From Planctomycetota bacterium (GTDB lineage: Bacteria > Planctomycetota > Phycisphaerae > Sedimentisphaerales > Anaerohalosphaeraceae): DNA of 42,979 nucleotides. Positions within the stretch are counted from its first letter, which is position 1, and the number at the start of each line of letters is the position of its first letter. The stretch is taken from assembly GCA_013349435.1 (NCBI GenBank), contig DUZQ01000015.1:1-42979 (forward strand). The letters run 5' to 3'. Position numbers and translations under genes: made by a program. Below the pieces are notes generated by a model that saw only the letters and a list, made by a program, of their open reading frames with translations, had not been told where the DNA came from and searched no databases. This document shows, one piece after another, positions 33,890-42,858 of this stretch.

Positions 33890-35071
33890 TTAGCGAGGAA
33901 CGCTAACAGCAGTCTCCTGCCAGACCTTATAATGTCTTTGGAATGACTCTTTAAATTTCATGTAGCCGTCTCGTGTCTTAAAGACCTGACTGTCATTCCA
34001 CAGGACTCTCCAGTCGCCCAGAGCCTCCGGCCATAAGAAGACCTGGCCCCAGATAAGCCTGTTATTGGCGTCAATGCCGGGATTTGCATCGGTGTCGTCG
34101 CCGGATATCCTTAACATTTGTTCAGGCGTTAAAATATCTTCTGTCGCGGATTTCAGATTTTCCTGTATCCAGTCCGACCGGGTCGCCATTGCAACATAGC
34201 CGCCTGTTTTATTTTCTCTCTGTGCCGCCCAGCTCAAACAAACCCTTGCAGGTGTTACACCGGCTTCTTTGGCAATAGCCAAAATTCTCGGGTCGAACAT
34301 GTCGGCCCTGTGTTCCTTAAATGTATCGCGACCAGGCCTTTGTGGAGAGCCTAAGGACATGTATCCGGTGCATACAATACCGCGCTCATACATATATCTG
34401 CGAAGCTCGGTCTGCTGGAAGAGCGGATGCATCTCCATCTGGTTGACGACCGGACGTGAAAAGTCATCGACATCGGCTAACAATAAATCGAGGGTTACCT
34501 TGGTGTGGTTGGAAATACCGACATCGACTATCTTGCCCGCTTTTTTCTGATTAACAATCTCGCCCCAGGTCTCCATAAAATCTTCGTGAATGTACGGAAC
34601 GGCATTGGGATTGCGGTAGTCGCCTGAAGCACCCGGCACATGCACATTGGGCCAGGGCCAGTGATTAAGATACATATCTATCTTATCAACACCCAGAGCC
34701 TTAAGGGTATTATCGAGCGCGGGGACAACATCCTTTTTGGCCATGTGGCCGTTCCACAGTTTGCCCGTTATGAACAGATCGTCCGCCGATGAGATATATC
34801 CGGCGCCGATAGCCTCCTTGATTGCCTCGCCGACAACATCTTCATTCTCGTACGCCCGGGCCGTATCTATGTGCCTCCAGCCGAGCCTTATGGCTTCAAG
34901 CGTTGCATCTTTCATATATTCCTGCGCCCAGTCCGAATGAAAGGTGCCGAACGCCGCTATCGGCATCATAACGCCGCTGGGCAGCTTGACCTTTCTTACC
35001 GACTCGGGGTCAATAGCCTTTACGCTCTTATCAAAAAGCACCGGTTCCAATTTTGGTTTATTTTCCGCCAT
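33890..35071 (-). CDS. aldo/keto reductase, long C-terminal extension
   Basis: A 393-residue NAD(P)H-dependent oxidoreductase with the AKR TIM barrel. The catalytic tetrad is visible: Asp and Tyr in WRHIDTARAYENED, Lys in LFITGKLWN and His in YLNHWPWP. The nicotinamide-side motif is seen in VGISNHTKVT. AKRs reduce sugar carbonyls to alcohols or the reverse. The protein is about 80-100 residues longer than typical AKRs, with a C-terminal extension from about residue 315 (NPGIDANNRLIWGQVFLWPEALGDWRVLW) of unknown role. It follows the PfkB kinase in the sugar cluster. GGAGATAA precedes the ATG. Confidence 0.92.
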   Translation of the reverse strand: MAENKPKLEPVLFDKSVKAIDPESVRKVKLPSGVMMPIAAFGTFHSDWAQEYMKDATLEAIRLGWRHIDTARAYENEDVVGEAIKEAIGAGYISSADDLFITGKLWNGHMAKKDVVPALDNTLKALGVDKIDMYLNHWPWPNVHVPGASGDYRNPNAVPYIHEDFMETWGEIVNQKKAGKIVDVGISNHTKVTLDLLLADVDDFSRPVVNQMEMHPLFQQTELRRYMYERGIVCTGYMSLGSPQRPGRDTFKEHRADMFDPRILAIAKEAGVTPARVCLSWAAQRENKTGGYVAMATRSDWIQENLKSATEDILTPEQMLRISGDDTDANPGIDANNRLIWGQVFLWPEALGDWRVLWNDSQVFKTRDGYMKFKESFQRHYKVWQETAVSVPR

Positions 35072-35177
35072 CGTATTATCTCCTTGTCATTGTGATACCA
35101 ATTTCAACTATCCATACTAAGTTAAAATGGATAATTATGTAAAAAAACAAAAGTTGCTGGGAATCCACACCTGCAGG

Positions 35178-36071
35178 TCAAATACCGGTCAGCTCTTCGG
35201 GTAGACTGGGTGTAGCGCCGGCCTGTGAGCAGACGAAGCTGGCCACCCGATTGGCGTGGGCGTTAATCTCGTCCAGGCTCTTGCCCCTAAGCAAACCCAC
35301 AGCCACCGCCGCGGTGAATGCATCTCCCGCACCTACGGTATCAGCAATTTTGGCAGGCGGTATCCCCGCAAATACCGAATCGCCGTCGGCGCCGTAGAGG
35401 CGACTTCCCTCGGCCCCCATCGTCAATACAACAAGCTGAAGGTCATAACGAGCCACCAGTTCAGCGAGAATCTCGGTTTCGGCGCCTTTTATATCCAGCA
35501 AACCGGCCACCAACGGCAACTCATCCTCATTGAGTTTCAAAACATTGCTCGTCTTGAGCATAGTGTCGGTAATATCCTTGCTGTAATACGACTGCCGGAT
35601 GTTTATGTCAAATATGCGCAGACAATCCGCCCTGGTCTCTTTAAGAAACCGCCGAACCGTATCACGCGATACATCCGACCGCTGGCACAAAGAGCCGAAG
35701 CAAACCGCATCGGCTCTTGCCGCAAGCTTTAATAACGCTTCGCTAAGAGGAATGAAGTCCCAGGCAACATTTTCATGGATGGTAAAATCCGGCACCCCTT
35801 TGTCATCCAGCTTGACTGTAACCGTCCCGGTGCGATGCACCTTATCGACTGCTATATAACCACAATCAAGGCCAAGAGAACCGAGTTGACTTAAAATCTC
35901 TTTGCCTAATTCGTCATCACCGATACAACTGACAACCACTCCTTTTGAACCCAGTGCCTGGGCGTGATACGCAAAATTGGCGGGCGCGCCGCCTAACTGC
36001 TTGCCCGTCGGCAGCATATCCCAGAGTATCTCACCTAAGCCGACCAGCGTAAAAGAGTCTCCATTGCTCAT
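35178..36071 (-). CDS. PfkB-family carbohydrate kinase, probable fructokinase
   Basis: A 297-residue ribokinase-fold kinase. The N-terminal GLGEILWDMLPTGKQLGGAPANFAYH is typical of fructokinases (ScrK type), and the ATP-binding, base-containing signature DTVGAGDAFTAAVAVG ends in the catalytic Asp. It should phosphorylate fructose, or a close ketose, at the 6-position. It lies between the zinc dehydrogenase (36 bases upstream) and the aldo/keto reductase, which fits oxidation of a polyol to fructose and entry into glycolysis. Substrate specificity is inferred. Confidence 0.9.
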   Translation of the reverse strand: MSNGDSFTLVGLGEILWDMLPTGKQLGGAPANFAYHAQALGSKGVVVSCIGDDELGKEILSQLGSLGLDCGYIAVDKVHRTGTVTVKLDDKGVPDFTIHENVAWDFIPLSEALLKLAARADAVCFGSLCQRSDVSRDTVRRFLKETRADCLRIFDINIRQSYYSKDITDTMLKTSNVLKLNEDELPLVAGLLDIKGAETEILAELVARYDLQLVVLTMGAEGSRLYGADGDSVFAGIPPAKIADTVGAGDAFTAAVAVGLLRGKSLDEINAHANRVASFVCSQAGATPSLPEELTGI

Positions 36072-36107
36072 AGTGCAATCCCTTCCTTTGTTATCATAAC
36101 ACCGGTT

Positions 36108-37136
36108 TTACTTGCCCAGAGTAACCATAACCTTCATGATGTCTTTACTGTGCTCATCAATAAACTTGTATGCCTCGGGATACTTGTCGAATTTGAACTC
36201 CTTGCTGAGCAGAGGGTCGGTGATAACCTCCCCGCTGGCAATCCATTCGACCGCCTGCTTATAGTCACAGTGTTGATACATCATTGAGCCGCGAACAGTA
36301 AGCTGGTGCTCGTTCAATATAGCCATCGGAATCGGTGTATCTCCGCCGGCTACGCCGAGAACTATGATGACTCCGCCTTTGCTTATAGTTTCACAGGCTA
36401 TCTTCGGTATCTCTCTGGCACCGGCGCACTCGAAAGCCACCTGATAACCTTCGTCACCGAACACCCGCTTGACGGCATCCGGTATCGATTCGTTCTTCTG
36501 GTAAAAGGTTTCGTTAAGTCCGCACTCCTTGGCGACCTCGAGCTTGCGCCCCCCGCTTCGGTTCCCAATCAGAATCTTCTTGGCACCGCGGCAACGAGCT
36601 GCCTGGGCAACCAGATTGCCGATGGTAGCGGCACCCACCACTAAGACATTTTTACCGGTCAAATCGCCCGCAAGTGAGGTGGAATGAGCACCACAGGCCA
36701 GAGGCTCTACAAGCGCACCCTGCTCGTAAGTCATCGAATCCGGAATCGGGATAACCGAACCGGCCGGAACAACGTACAGATTGGACGCGCAGCCGGCAGC
36801 CTGAAAGCCACGAACCGCCAGATTCTCACATACATTAAACAGTCCGCTGCGACAAGGTCCGCAATTACCGCAGACAACCTGCGGAAGCGCTGTTACTTTC
36901 ATACCTTTCTTGATTCCTTTGACACCATCTCCAACTTTCAAAACCTTACCGGAAAACTCATGTCCCTGGACCAGTGGATAAGTAACAAACGGATGTTTAC
37001 CGTGCCAAACGTGTATATCTGAGCCGCAGACACCGATAACCTTTACCTCCATCATCACTTCACCCCAGTGGCATATTGGTTCGGACACTTCTTTGAATTC
37101 AATCTTACCCGGTTCTGTCACTACTGCTTGTTTCAT
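36108..37136 (-). CDS. zinc-dependent alcohol/polyol dehydrogenase
   Basis: A 342-residue medium-chain dehydrogenase of the sorbitol/threonine-dehydrogenase type. The catalytic zinc ligands lie in GVCGSDIHVW and VQGHEFSG. The structural zinc lobe is intact with four Cys in CGNCGPCRSGLFNVC. The nucleotide-binding fold begins at VLVVGAATIGNLVAQAA. It should oxidise a secondary alcohol on a sugar alcohol or sugar acid. AGGAGAG precedes the ATG. A near-consensus promoter lies 100-130 bases upstream with operator-like repeats, so this gene may start its own transcript together with the kinase, AKR and DUF4432 genes. Confidence 0.93.
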   Translation of the reverse strand: MKQAVVTEPGKIEFKEVSEPICHWGEVMMEVKVIGVCGSDIHVWHGKHPFVTYPLVQGHEFSGKVLKVGDGVKGIKKGMKVTALPQVVCGNCGPCRSGLFNVCENLAVRGFQAAGCASNLYVVPAGSVIPIPDSMTYEQGALVEPLACGAHSTSLAGDLTGKNVLVVGAATIGNLVAQAARCRGAKKILIGNRSGGRKLEVAKECGLNETFYQKNESIPDAVKRVFGDEGYQVAFECAGAREIPKIACETISKGGVIIVLGVAGGDTPIPMAILNEHQLTVRGSMMYQHCDYKQAVEWIASGEVITDPLLSKEFKFDKYPEAYKFIDEHSKDIMKVMVTLGK

Positions 37137-37225
37137 ATCAAACTCTCCTAAAAATTTGTAAACTCATGCCAACAAAAGAACTTATGACTAAAAACTACCC
37201 GCCTGGCCTCCATACCAACATAACC

Positions 37226-37292
37226 TCCGTAAATTCGATTCTACGGAATATATAAGCAACTGTCAAAACTTTTTTAAGCAACTGTAAAACTT
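37226..37292 (-). promoter_or_regulatory. promoter with direct repeat and dyad before the dehydrogenase gene
   Basis: On the minus strand TTGACA, a 17-bp spacer and TAGAAT (37238-37266). The -35 box sits inside one copy of AGTTTTGACAGTTGCTTA; a second copy (AGTTTTACAGTTGCTTA) is centred 22 bases upstream, two helical turns away. A second dyad, TCCGTA-N10-TACGGA (37226-37247), covers the -10. The layout suggests separate activator and repressor sites. Confidence 0.65.
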
Positions 37293-37364
37293 AACAAAAT
37301 AACCCTGATTATCTCCCGGAAAAGTTATTTGCTCATTAAAAAAAGCCCTTCTCGCAACCGGCAT

Positions 37365-38993
37365 TTAACCCATTAAGATATACAGGATAATCATCAAAAC
37401 CAACAAAGCTCCTGCCATAATCCGCGGGTCGGTTACGCCCTTGATCGCTCCTTTACGTAGGGCCTGGAGCGGATGCTCCCAGCAAAGGTTCTCAAGCTGC
37501 TCGGGCGCAGGTGCCGGCGTCATCAGGCTTACAATCACGTAGATAACAAAGCAAATCCCGCAAAGAATGGCGCCGACCAACATAAAAGGAAGTCCCAAAT
37601 TCGTTATAACCTGCTCGCTGCCTATCAACGGGATGTCTATCAAAAGATATACAATCCCAACCGCTATATTGAATATAAGAACCGTCATCGCCGCCTGCTT
37701 TGTACCCCGACGCCAGAAAACTCCTAAAACGAAAATACACGTTATCGCCGGTGCAAATGCCATAGGTATCTTGTTAATAGCCACAAATATACTTTCAAAC
37801 TTGTCGCCCTGAGTTGACCAGGCCATCGCTAACAATATGACTACTGCTGCAGTTATCCGACCTATCCAGACCAGGCTGCGATCCTTTGTTTTCGGCCTGA
37901 GACGCTGGACAATATCAGTGGCCATAAGTGTTGCCGTACTGTTAAGTGCCGCCGCCACCGTACTCATAAGTGCCGCTAACAAACCTGCTGCAAAAAGACC
38001 CTTTATTCCTTTAGGAAGAAGATTCCTTATCATCACCATCAATGTTGAATTATTATCACCACCAATCTGGTCCTTGAAAAGGACATAAGCCAACACTCCG
38101 GGAAAGACCATGATGAAAACGGGCAATATCTTAAGGTAACCTGCGAAAATCGCTCCATCCTGTCCGTCCTTTTCAGTCTTAGCCGAGAGGACTTTCTGAA
38201 CGATTGTCTGGTCGGTACACCAATACCAGATGCCTAATACCGGATAACCGAAAACCATACATATCCATGAATAGTCATTCATAATACCCTGGGGGTTACG
38301 AACAGATTGAAGCATATTCGCCTGTTCAGGTTTAACCGCCTCCTTGAATTGTGCTAATGTTTCCACTCCCGCTGCCGGTAAAGCGTTTATGCCCATCACG
38401 GTTAGAATAACGGCTCCGGCTATAAGTATTACAGCTTGAACCGCATCGCTGACCATTACCGCCTTAAGTCCGCCGACAATAGTATAAACCGCTGTTACAC
38501 CTGCTATGGCAACTAAAGAAACAAACAAGTTCAGGCCAAAGAAGTCCTCTAAAACCTTAGCCCCTGCATAAAGGCTTATGCCTATATGAACTAAAAGAGC
38601 ACTCATAAGGAAAATAAAAGCCAGAATTGTCCGCGCACTGGGGCAATATCTTCGCTCGAGATACTCCGGGAGAGTGCTAAGCTTGCTCCTGAAATAAAAT
38701 GGAGCAAACCCCAGGCCTAATATAATCAAGCAGAATGAGGCCATCCATTCGAAGTTCCCAACTGCAAGCCCAACTCTGTATCCATCTGCAGCCAGGCCGA
38801 CAAGATGAATTGTAGATATGTTGGCACAGAACAGTGCCGGGCCGATGATCGACCAGCGCTGTCCCCTGCCCGCCAGGAAGAACTGTGTGGTTGAGGCACC
38901 CTTTTTGTAACCGAACCAGATGCCAATGGCCATTATCCCAACAAGATACATACATATAATGGCTACATCGACGACAGGAATTGATATGTCCAT
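37365..38993 (-). CDS. sodium:solute symporter (SSS family), probable sugar transporter
   Basis: A 542-residue membrane protein with about 13-14 helices of the SGLT-like SSS family. Typical regions include GYKKGASTTQFFLAGRG in the first loop, STLPEYLERRYCPSARTI and AAGLLAALMSTVAAALNST. It should take up a sugar or polyol with sodium. I chose the ATG at 38993 because AGGAAAGGAA precedes it; a longer frame lacks a site. It is the first gene of the sugar cluster but is separated from the dehydrogenase by 228 bases containing another promoter. The substrate is inferred only from neighbours. Confidence 0.93.
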   Translation of the reverse strand: MDISIPVVDVAIICMYLVGIMAIGIWFGYKKGASTTQFFLAGRGQRWSIIGPALFCANISTIHLVGLAADGYRVGLAVGNFEWMASFCLIILGLGFAPFYFRSKLSTLPEYLERRYCPSARTILAFIFLMSALLVHIGISLYAGAKVLEDFFGLNLFVSLVAIAGVTAVYTIVGGLKAVMVSDAVQAVILIAGAVILTVMGINALPAAGVETLAQFKEAVKPEQANMLQSVRNPQGIMNDYSWICMVFGYPVLGIWYWCTDQTIVQKVLSAKTEKDGQDGAIFAGYLKILPVFIMVFPGVLAYVLFKDQIGGDNNSTLMVMIRNLLPKGIKGLFAAGLLAALMSTVAAALNSTATLMATDIVQRLRPKTKDRSLVWIGRITAAVVILLAMAWSTQGDKFESIFVAINKIPMAFAPAITCIFVLGVFWRRGTKQAAMTVLIFNIAVGIVYLLIDIPLIGSEQVITNLGLPFMLVGAILCGICFVIYVIVSLMTPAPAPEQLENLCWEHPLQALRKGAIKGVTDPRIMAGALLVLMIILYILMG

Positions 38994-39091
38994 ACGTTTT
39001 TTCCTTTCCTTATCAATTTTTAATTTAATAAGCAACCGAAAACGCTATGAATAGGCTTTCTTGCCTATCTGAAATTCCTTGGTTGGCAGTA

Positions 39092-39119
39092 TTCTTACAG
39101 GGGCTTTAATTGCTGTCAA
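39092..39119 (-). promoter_or_regulatory. promoter of the SSS symporter
   Basis: On the minus strand TTGACA, a 16-bp spacer and TAAGAA. The leader to the ATG is about 90 bases. Confidence 0.5.
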
Positions 39120-39132
39120 TCTAAAATTTGCA

Positions 39133-39165
39133 TTTTCAACGAAAATTGATGTTTTCAGCAGAAAA
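39133..39165 (-). promoter_or_regulatory. two tandem operator-like palindromes upstream of the symporter
   Basis: TTTTC-AAC-GAAAA (39133-39145) and TTTTC-AGCA-GAAAA (39152-39165), 19 bases apart and just upstream of the -35. The twin sites suggest cooperative binding of a sugar-responsive regulator. No regulator gene lies in the cluster. The remaining 39166-39295 region holds nothing else. Confidence 0.5.
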
Positions 39166-39295
39166 TTTTGTAGTTCAAAAACAGTCTATTCACCGTCAAA
39201 AAAACCGTAAATAACACCATCTGAGTAGGTTACAAGCACTCCCGGGGTCTGAGAGTTTGGTGTTCGCCGGAAATGTTTATGGCATTATAGCATTT

Positions 39296-39331
39296 AAAAA
39301 ACCTTCCCGGCCTTAAAAAACCGGGAAGGTT
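39296..39331 (-). terminator. intrinsic terminator of the PEP-CTERM gene
   Basis: AACCTTCCCGG (39300-39310) pairs with CCGGGAAGGTT (39321-39331). On the minus strand the stem is followed by TTTTT. It lies 27 bases beyond the stop of the minus-strand PEP-CTERM gene. Confidence 0.85.
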
Positions 39332-39357
39332 CAAGTTTTCGACTCTCATCTTCTGCA

Positions 39358-40008
39358 CTATCTTCTGCGCCTAAGCACCATCAGACCGCCGATACCAAGC
39401 AGCATCATCGTTGCCGGCTCAGGTGTATAGTGCAAAGTTTCGATCACAATTTGATCAACGTATAACCCGCCTGTGGGTGGGGTCTGGCCCGATGCATAAG
39501 GATAGTATGCTTCCATATCAGGGTTGAATGTTGTGAACTCGCCCGTCAGCAGGGCGTATGTCCAACCGTTGCCGAGGTCCTGGGTGGAGTCAACGGTAAA
39601 ATCAACCGTCTCTTCCACATATTCCGGTATGAAATCCTCCGCATAGGAATACATCCCTGCAAAATCACCATAATAGGTGATTTGTATCTGGATATTCTTT
39701 CCGCCCAATGTCGGCTCATAGTTTGCTACATCCCAACCCCCGTTGCCGTCTATTTGCCAGACTCCCTGCCGACCTTCGAAACTGTCGTGCCATGTCCAGC
39801 CGGTCTCGTCCCAAACGTAAGTGTCAAGCCAGCTCGGGCCGAAATAAGAACTGGAATCCGGATTGATATCCGCTTCGGTGGGAAAGTCCCATTCTGCAAA
39901 TACGGTATCCGCCTCCCCTCGCCATGAAGCGGGATTGAGGTCGTCAGCCGTGGCCGGTATCACAAAGGCTACAACCAACATTAACAACGCTGCCAGTCTC
40001 TTCACCAT
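39358..40008 (-). CDS. secreted protein with PEP-CTERM sorting signal
   Basis: A 216-residue protein with an N-terminal signal peptide (about 1-22, ending in PATA) and a C-terminal PEP-CTERM tag: TPEPATMMLLGIGGLMVLRRRR. The mature part is acidic and rich in Trp, Tyr and Asp, with a probable beta-sandwich (VWQIDGNGGWDVANYEPT, GGKNIQIQITYYGDFAG); function unknown. GGAGGAG lies directly before the ATG at 40008, which decides the start. It is divergent from the pentaheme cytochrome gene and has its own terminator. Exosortase is not encoded here. Confidence 0.92.
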   Translation of the reverse strand: MVKRLAALLMLVVAFVIPATADDLNPASWRGEADTVFAEWDFPTEADINPDSSSYFGPSWLDTYVWDETGWTWHDSFEGRQGVWQIDGNGGWDVANYEPTLGGKNIQIQITYYGDFAGMYSYAEDFIPEYVEETVDFTVDSTQDLGNGWTYALLTGEFTTFNPDMEAYYPYASGQTPPTGGLYVDQIVIETLHYTPEPATMMLLGIGGLMVLRRRR

Positions 40009-40292
40009 TCCTCCTCCAAGGAACATCGGAATATTCACCTCTAAGCTAACTACCTTCAGTAATACAATTATAACAACAAGACAACCTTGGGTGTCTCGAT
40101 TTTGCGTCTTTTTTTCGCGATTTTACGTCTTCACGCCAACTCTATCGAGCAATATGGTTTTACCCGTTTGAAAAGCGATAAAAGTTGTAACAAAAATCAT
40201 TTTTTTATTGCTTTGGGACCGTTTTTTTGATAGTGTTACAGCGTCTGATTACTGGGGTAGCCTATACAATATCAAAATCGAGGAGGCCCGAA

Positions 40293-42620
40293 ATGAAGAA
40301 AGGAATATTTTTTGGCTTCATTTTGTCCGCTGTTCTTTTTTGTTCTGTATTTGCGTGGGAAGACCCTCCCGGTTTTTCCTGGAACAACCCGAATGCAAGA
40401 ATGCCCGGCACCCAGCCTATACTCGGGCAGGTTGTACTTACCGGTCCCGAAAATTGCCTCAACTGCCACGGAGATTATGACCAGGTTGTAGAGCCGGCTT
40501 TCAACTGGATAGGTTCAATGATGGCACAATCCGCCCGCGACCCGGTATTTTGGGCTTGCTTTACCGTAGCTATGCAGGATGCGATTTGGGGGCTGGGCTC
40601 ACCCGATGCCGGAGATTTATGTTTGAGATGTCATTTCCCTGACGGTTGGCTAACCGGCGAATCTGACCCTCCAAACGCCTCCGATATGGCAGGCACAGAC
40701 TATGACGGCGTGCATTGTGATTTCTGTCACAGAATGTGGGACCCGTTCTTTGAAACAACCTTTGACGGAACCCGTGAAAGCGACGACTGGGAAGGCTACT
40801 GGGGCGAAGCAGGCAACACAGGTCCCGGAAGTGGCACTCTTTCTCAAAACAGGGCAGAAGATACATATAATATAGATGTTGAAAAAACCATCGATATAAC
40901 AGAAAAATCCGTTATAAAGTTTCTCTCTGGCGAACTGTTCTATAATTCTTCTCACTTACCGGTTTACCCTACCTATATCGAGGCCGGCGGGGGACAGTAT
41001 TTCGTAAGTGACGATGGGGCAAAACGCGGGGGGTGGGCTGATGATGTAGCAAATCATTCCACTTTATACAGCCGCTTTCACAAATCCAAGTACTACTGTG
41101 GCGCGTGCCACGACGTTTCAAATCCTGCACTCGCTAATCTGGGTCTTGCAGGACTGCAAGACCAGTCAGGGGGGCAACATCTTATCAGCGAGCAATATCC
41201 CGCATTTAGATATTTTCATATCGAAAGAACCTCTTCGGAATTTATGCTTTCCGCCTACGCACAAACACCGGGCTCGGCCACTAATCCGGAATACGAATCG
41301 CTCAGCGGCGGGATAGACTGGGCCGGTAAGTGTCAGGACTGCCACATGCCCGAAGTAACCGGCTACGCCAGCAACAGATCCTTCTCGCCGTTACGACCAG
41401 ACGACAGCACCGAGCACCCGAATGAAGGAATGCCGATACACGATTTTTCAGGGGGAAATCCCTGGACTCTGGAGATACTGGCAAGCCTCGATGCTTCCGG
41501 GCCGAATTATGACCCTAATAACATACAGATACTTGACAAAGGACCCGCTGTCCTGACACTCGACCTCGATGCAGGACTCAGCCCCAAAGATTATGGTCTG
41601 ACCATTAAGGCCGGTTCCCAGCGCGCAAAGCACTCCTTGCAAATGGCTGCTACGCTCAAGGACCTTGCCTACAGCTCATACGAAGGCCTGTCCTTTAAAT
41701 TGCAGAACAATACCGGACACAAACTCATAACAGGTTTCCCCGAAGGAAGAAGGACCTTCGTCAATGTCAAGGCATATTCGGACGACAGAAGCTTAATCTA
41801 TCAAGTCAATCCTTACGATTATTCGGTCGGTACATTAAAGGGCCTGCCTCACTCACACAGCTCACCTGCACTTGGACCCAACGAGTCCTATGTGGAAGAA
41901 CTTGTTTATGAGGTACATTTTCAAAGCGACCTGACTGGAGAACAGGAGACGTTCCACTCGGCACTGGCAACCAGCCGGGCAAAAGACAACCGGATACCTC
42001 CTAAAGGTTTTGATATCGCTAATGCTGCCGAAAGACTGTCTGAGCCTGTCTTCCACGGACACAGTGAACCAAATTACTACACCGCTGATGAATATGCCGG
42101 TGGATATGATGCCGTTGAACTCTGGCTGCCGCCGGATGCAAATTATGTATCTGTCACTCTGTACTTTCAGGGTACGACTCGTGAATACATGGAGTTCTTG
42201 AGGGATGAGATTAACGGAGATGCTACAAGCCTTTCAAGTCCCACACCATCCGGAGAAGCGAACGCATATATCGTTCAGACGGACCCATTCTTCAGCGCCT
42301 TGAAGGAATGGGGTAACACCGTTTGGGATTTATGGTATCACAACCATGGTCTTGACGGAAGCGGCGCCTCGGTCGAGGGTATAGTACCTCTGGCAATGGT
42401 TACTGCATCAATGGGCGAGCTGGAGTTCATTCCACTGTCGTGCGATTTCCAGCCCGACGGCAGGATTGACACCGATGATTTGATTGTCATAGCAGGCCAG
42501 TGGTTGCAAGCAGGGGAAGGCCTCTCGGCTGACATAGTCGGTAACGATAATATTGTGAATCAGCGAGACCTTGCGGCCCTTCTTGAAAACTGGCTCAAGG
42601 GAACACAGGCGTATCAATAA
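40293..42620 (+). CDS. secreted pentaheme cytochrome c with C-terminal dockerin-like domain
   Basis: A 775-residue exported protein. The signal peptide (1-21) ends in VFA. Five CXXCH heme motifs are present: CLNCH at 55, CLRCH at 110, CDFCH at 142, CGACH at 269 and CQDCH at 347, with extra conserved His that could be distal ligands. Residues ~470-690 form a beta-rich region without heme sites. The last ~65 residues have two Ca-loop/helix units, DFQPDGRIDTDDL...GQWL and DIVGNDNIVNQRDL...ENWL, the dockerin-like form common in Phycisphaerae. AGGAGG before the ATG supports the start. It should carry electrons outside the inner membrane and may be anchored by the dockerin-like module; the partner is unknown. 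Confidence 0.9.
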   Translation: MKKGIFFGFILSAVLFCSVFAWEDPPGFSWNNPNARMPGTQPILGQVVLTGPENCLNCHGDYDQVVEPAFNWIGSMMAQSARDPVFWACFTVAMQDAIWGLGSPDAGDLCLRCHFPDGWLTGESDPPNASDMAGTDYDGVHCDFCHRMWDPFFETTFDGTRESDDWEGYWGEAGNTGPGSGTLSQNRAEDTYNIDVEKTIDITEKSVIKFLSGELFYNSSHLPVYPTYIEAGGGQYFVSDDGAKRGGWADDVANHSTLYSRFHKSKYYCGACHDVSNPALANLGLAGLQDQSGGQHLISEQYPAFRYFHIERTSSEFMLSAYAQTPGSATNPEYESLSGGIDWAGKCQDCHMPEVTGYASNRSFSPLRPDDSTEHPNEGMPIHDFSGGNPWTLEILASLDASGPNYDPNNIQILDKGPAVLTLDLDAGLSPKDYGLTIKAGSQRAKHSLQMAATLKDLAYSSYEGLSFKLQNNTGHKLITGFPEGRRTFVNVKAYSDDRSLIYQVNPYDYSVGTLKGLPHSHSSPALGPNESYVEELVYEVHFQSDLTGEQETFHSALATSRAKDNRIPPKGFDIANAAERLSEPVFHGHSEPNYYTADEYAGGYDAVELWLPPDANYVSVTLYFQGTTREYMEFLRDEINGDATSLSSPTPSGEANAYIVQTDPFFSALKEWGNTVWDLWYHNHGLDGSGASVEGIVPLAMVTASMGELEFIPLSCDFQPDGRIDTDDLIVIAGQWLQAGEGLSADIVGNDNIVNQRDLAALLENWLKGTQAYQ

Positions 42621-42758
42621 AAGGCATAATTCAATCTTGTGGTTAAATCTTTTCTACATAGCAATCTAAAATATCAAACCTAAAATCTACAAAGACTGCC
42701 CTGAGTGCAGCCGAAGGAATCCGCCATCCAGTTTCTTTACCCCTGCGTCCCGTGCCGG

Positions 42759-42796
42759 GTCATTCTGAACGGAGCGTAAGCGGAGTGAAGAATCTC
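42759..42796. repeat. dispersed GTCATTCTGA...AAGAATCTC repeat
   Basis: GTCATTCTGAACGGAGCG followed by GAAGAATCTC, the direct-strand form of the hairpin repeat found inverted at 5517-5564. The 42621-42979 stretch has no gene; it holds this repeat and the element below. Confidence 0.5.
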
Positions 42797-42858
42797 AACA
42801 AACCAATCTCTGTCTACTGTCCACTGTATTTTACACTGAACGCTACACGTTATATATA

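Noticed and set aside
37365-38993. Considered as a proline/sodium symporter (PutP) gene
   Set aside because: Its neighbours are sugar genes and the sequence looks more like the SGLT-type branch; substrate left open.
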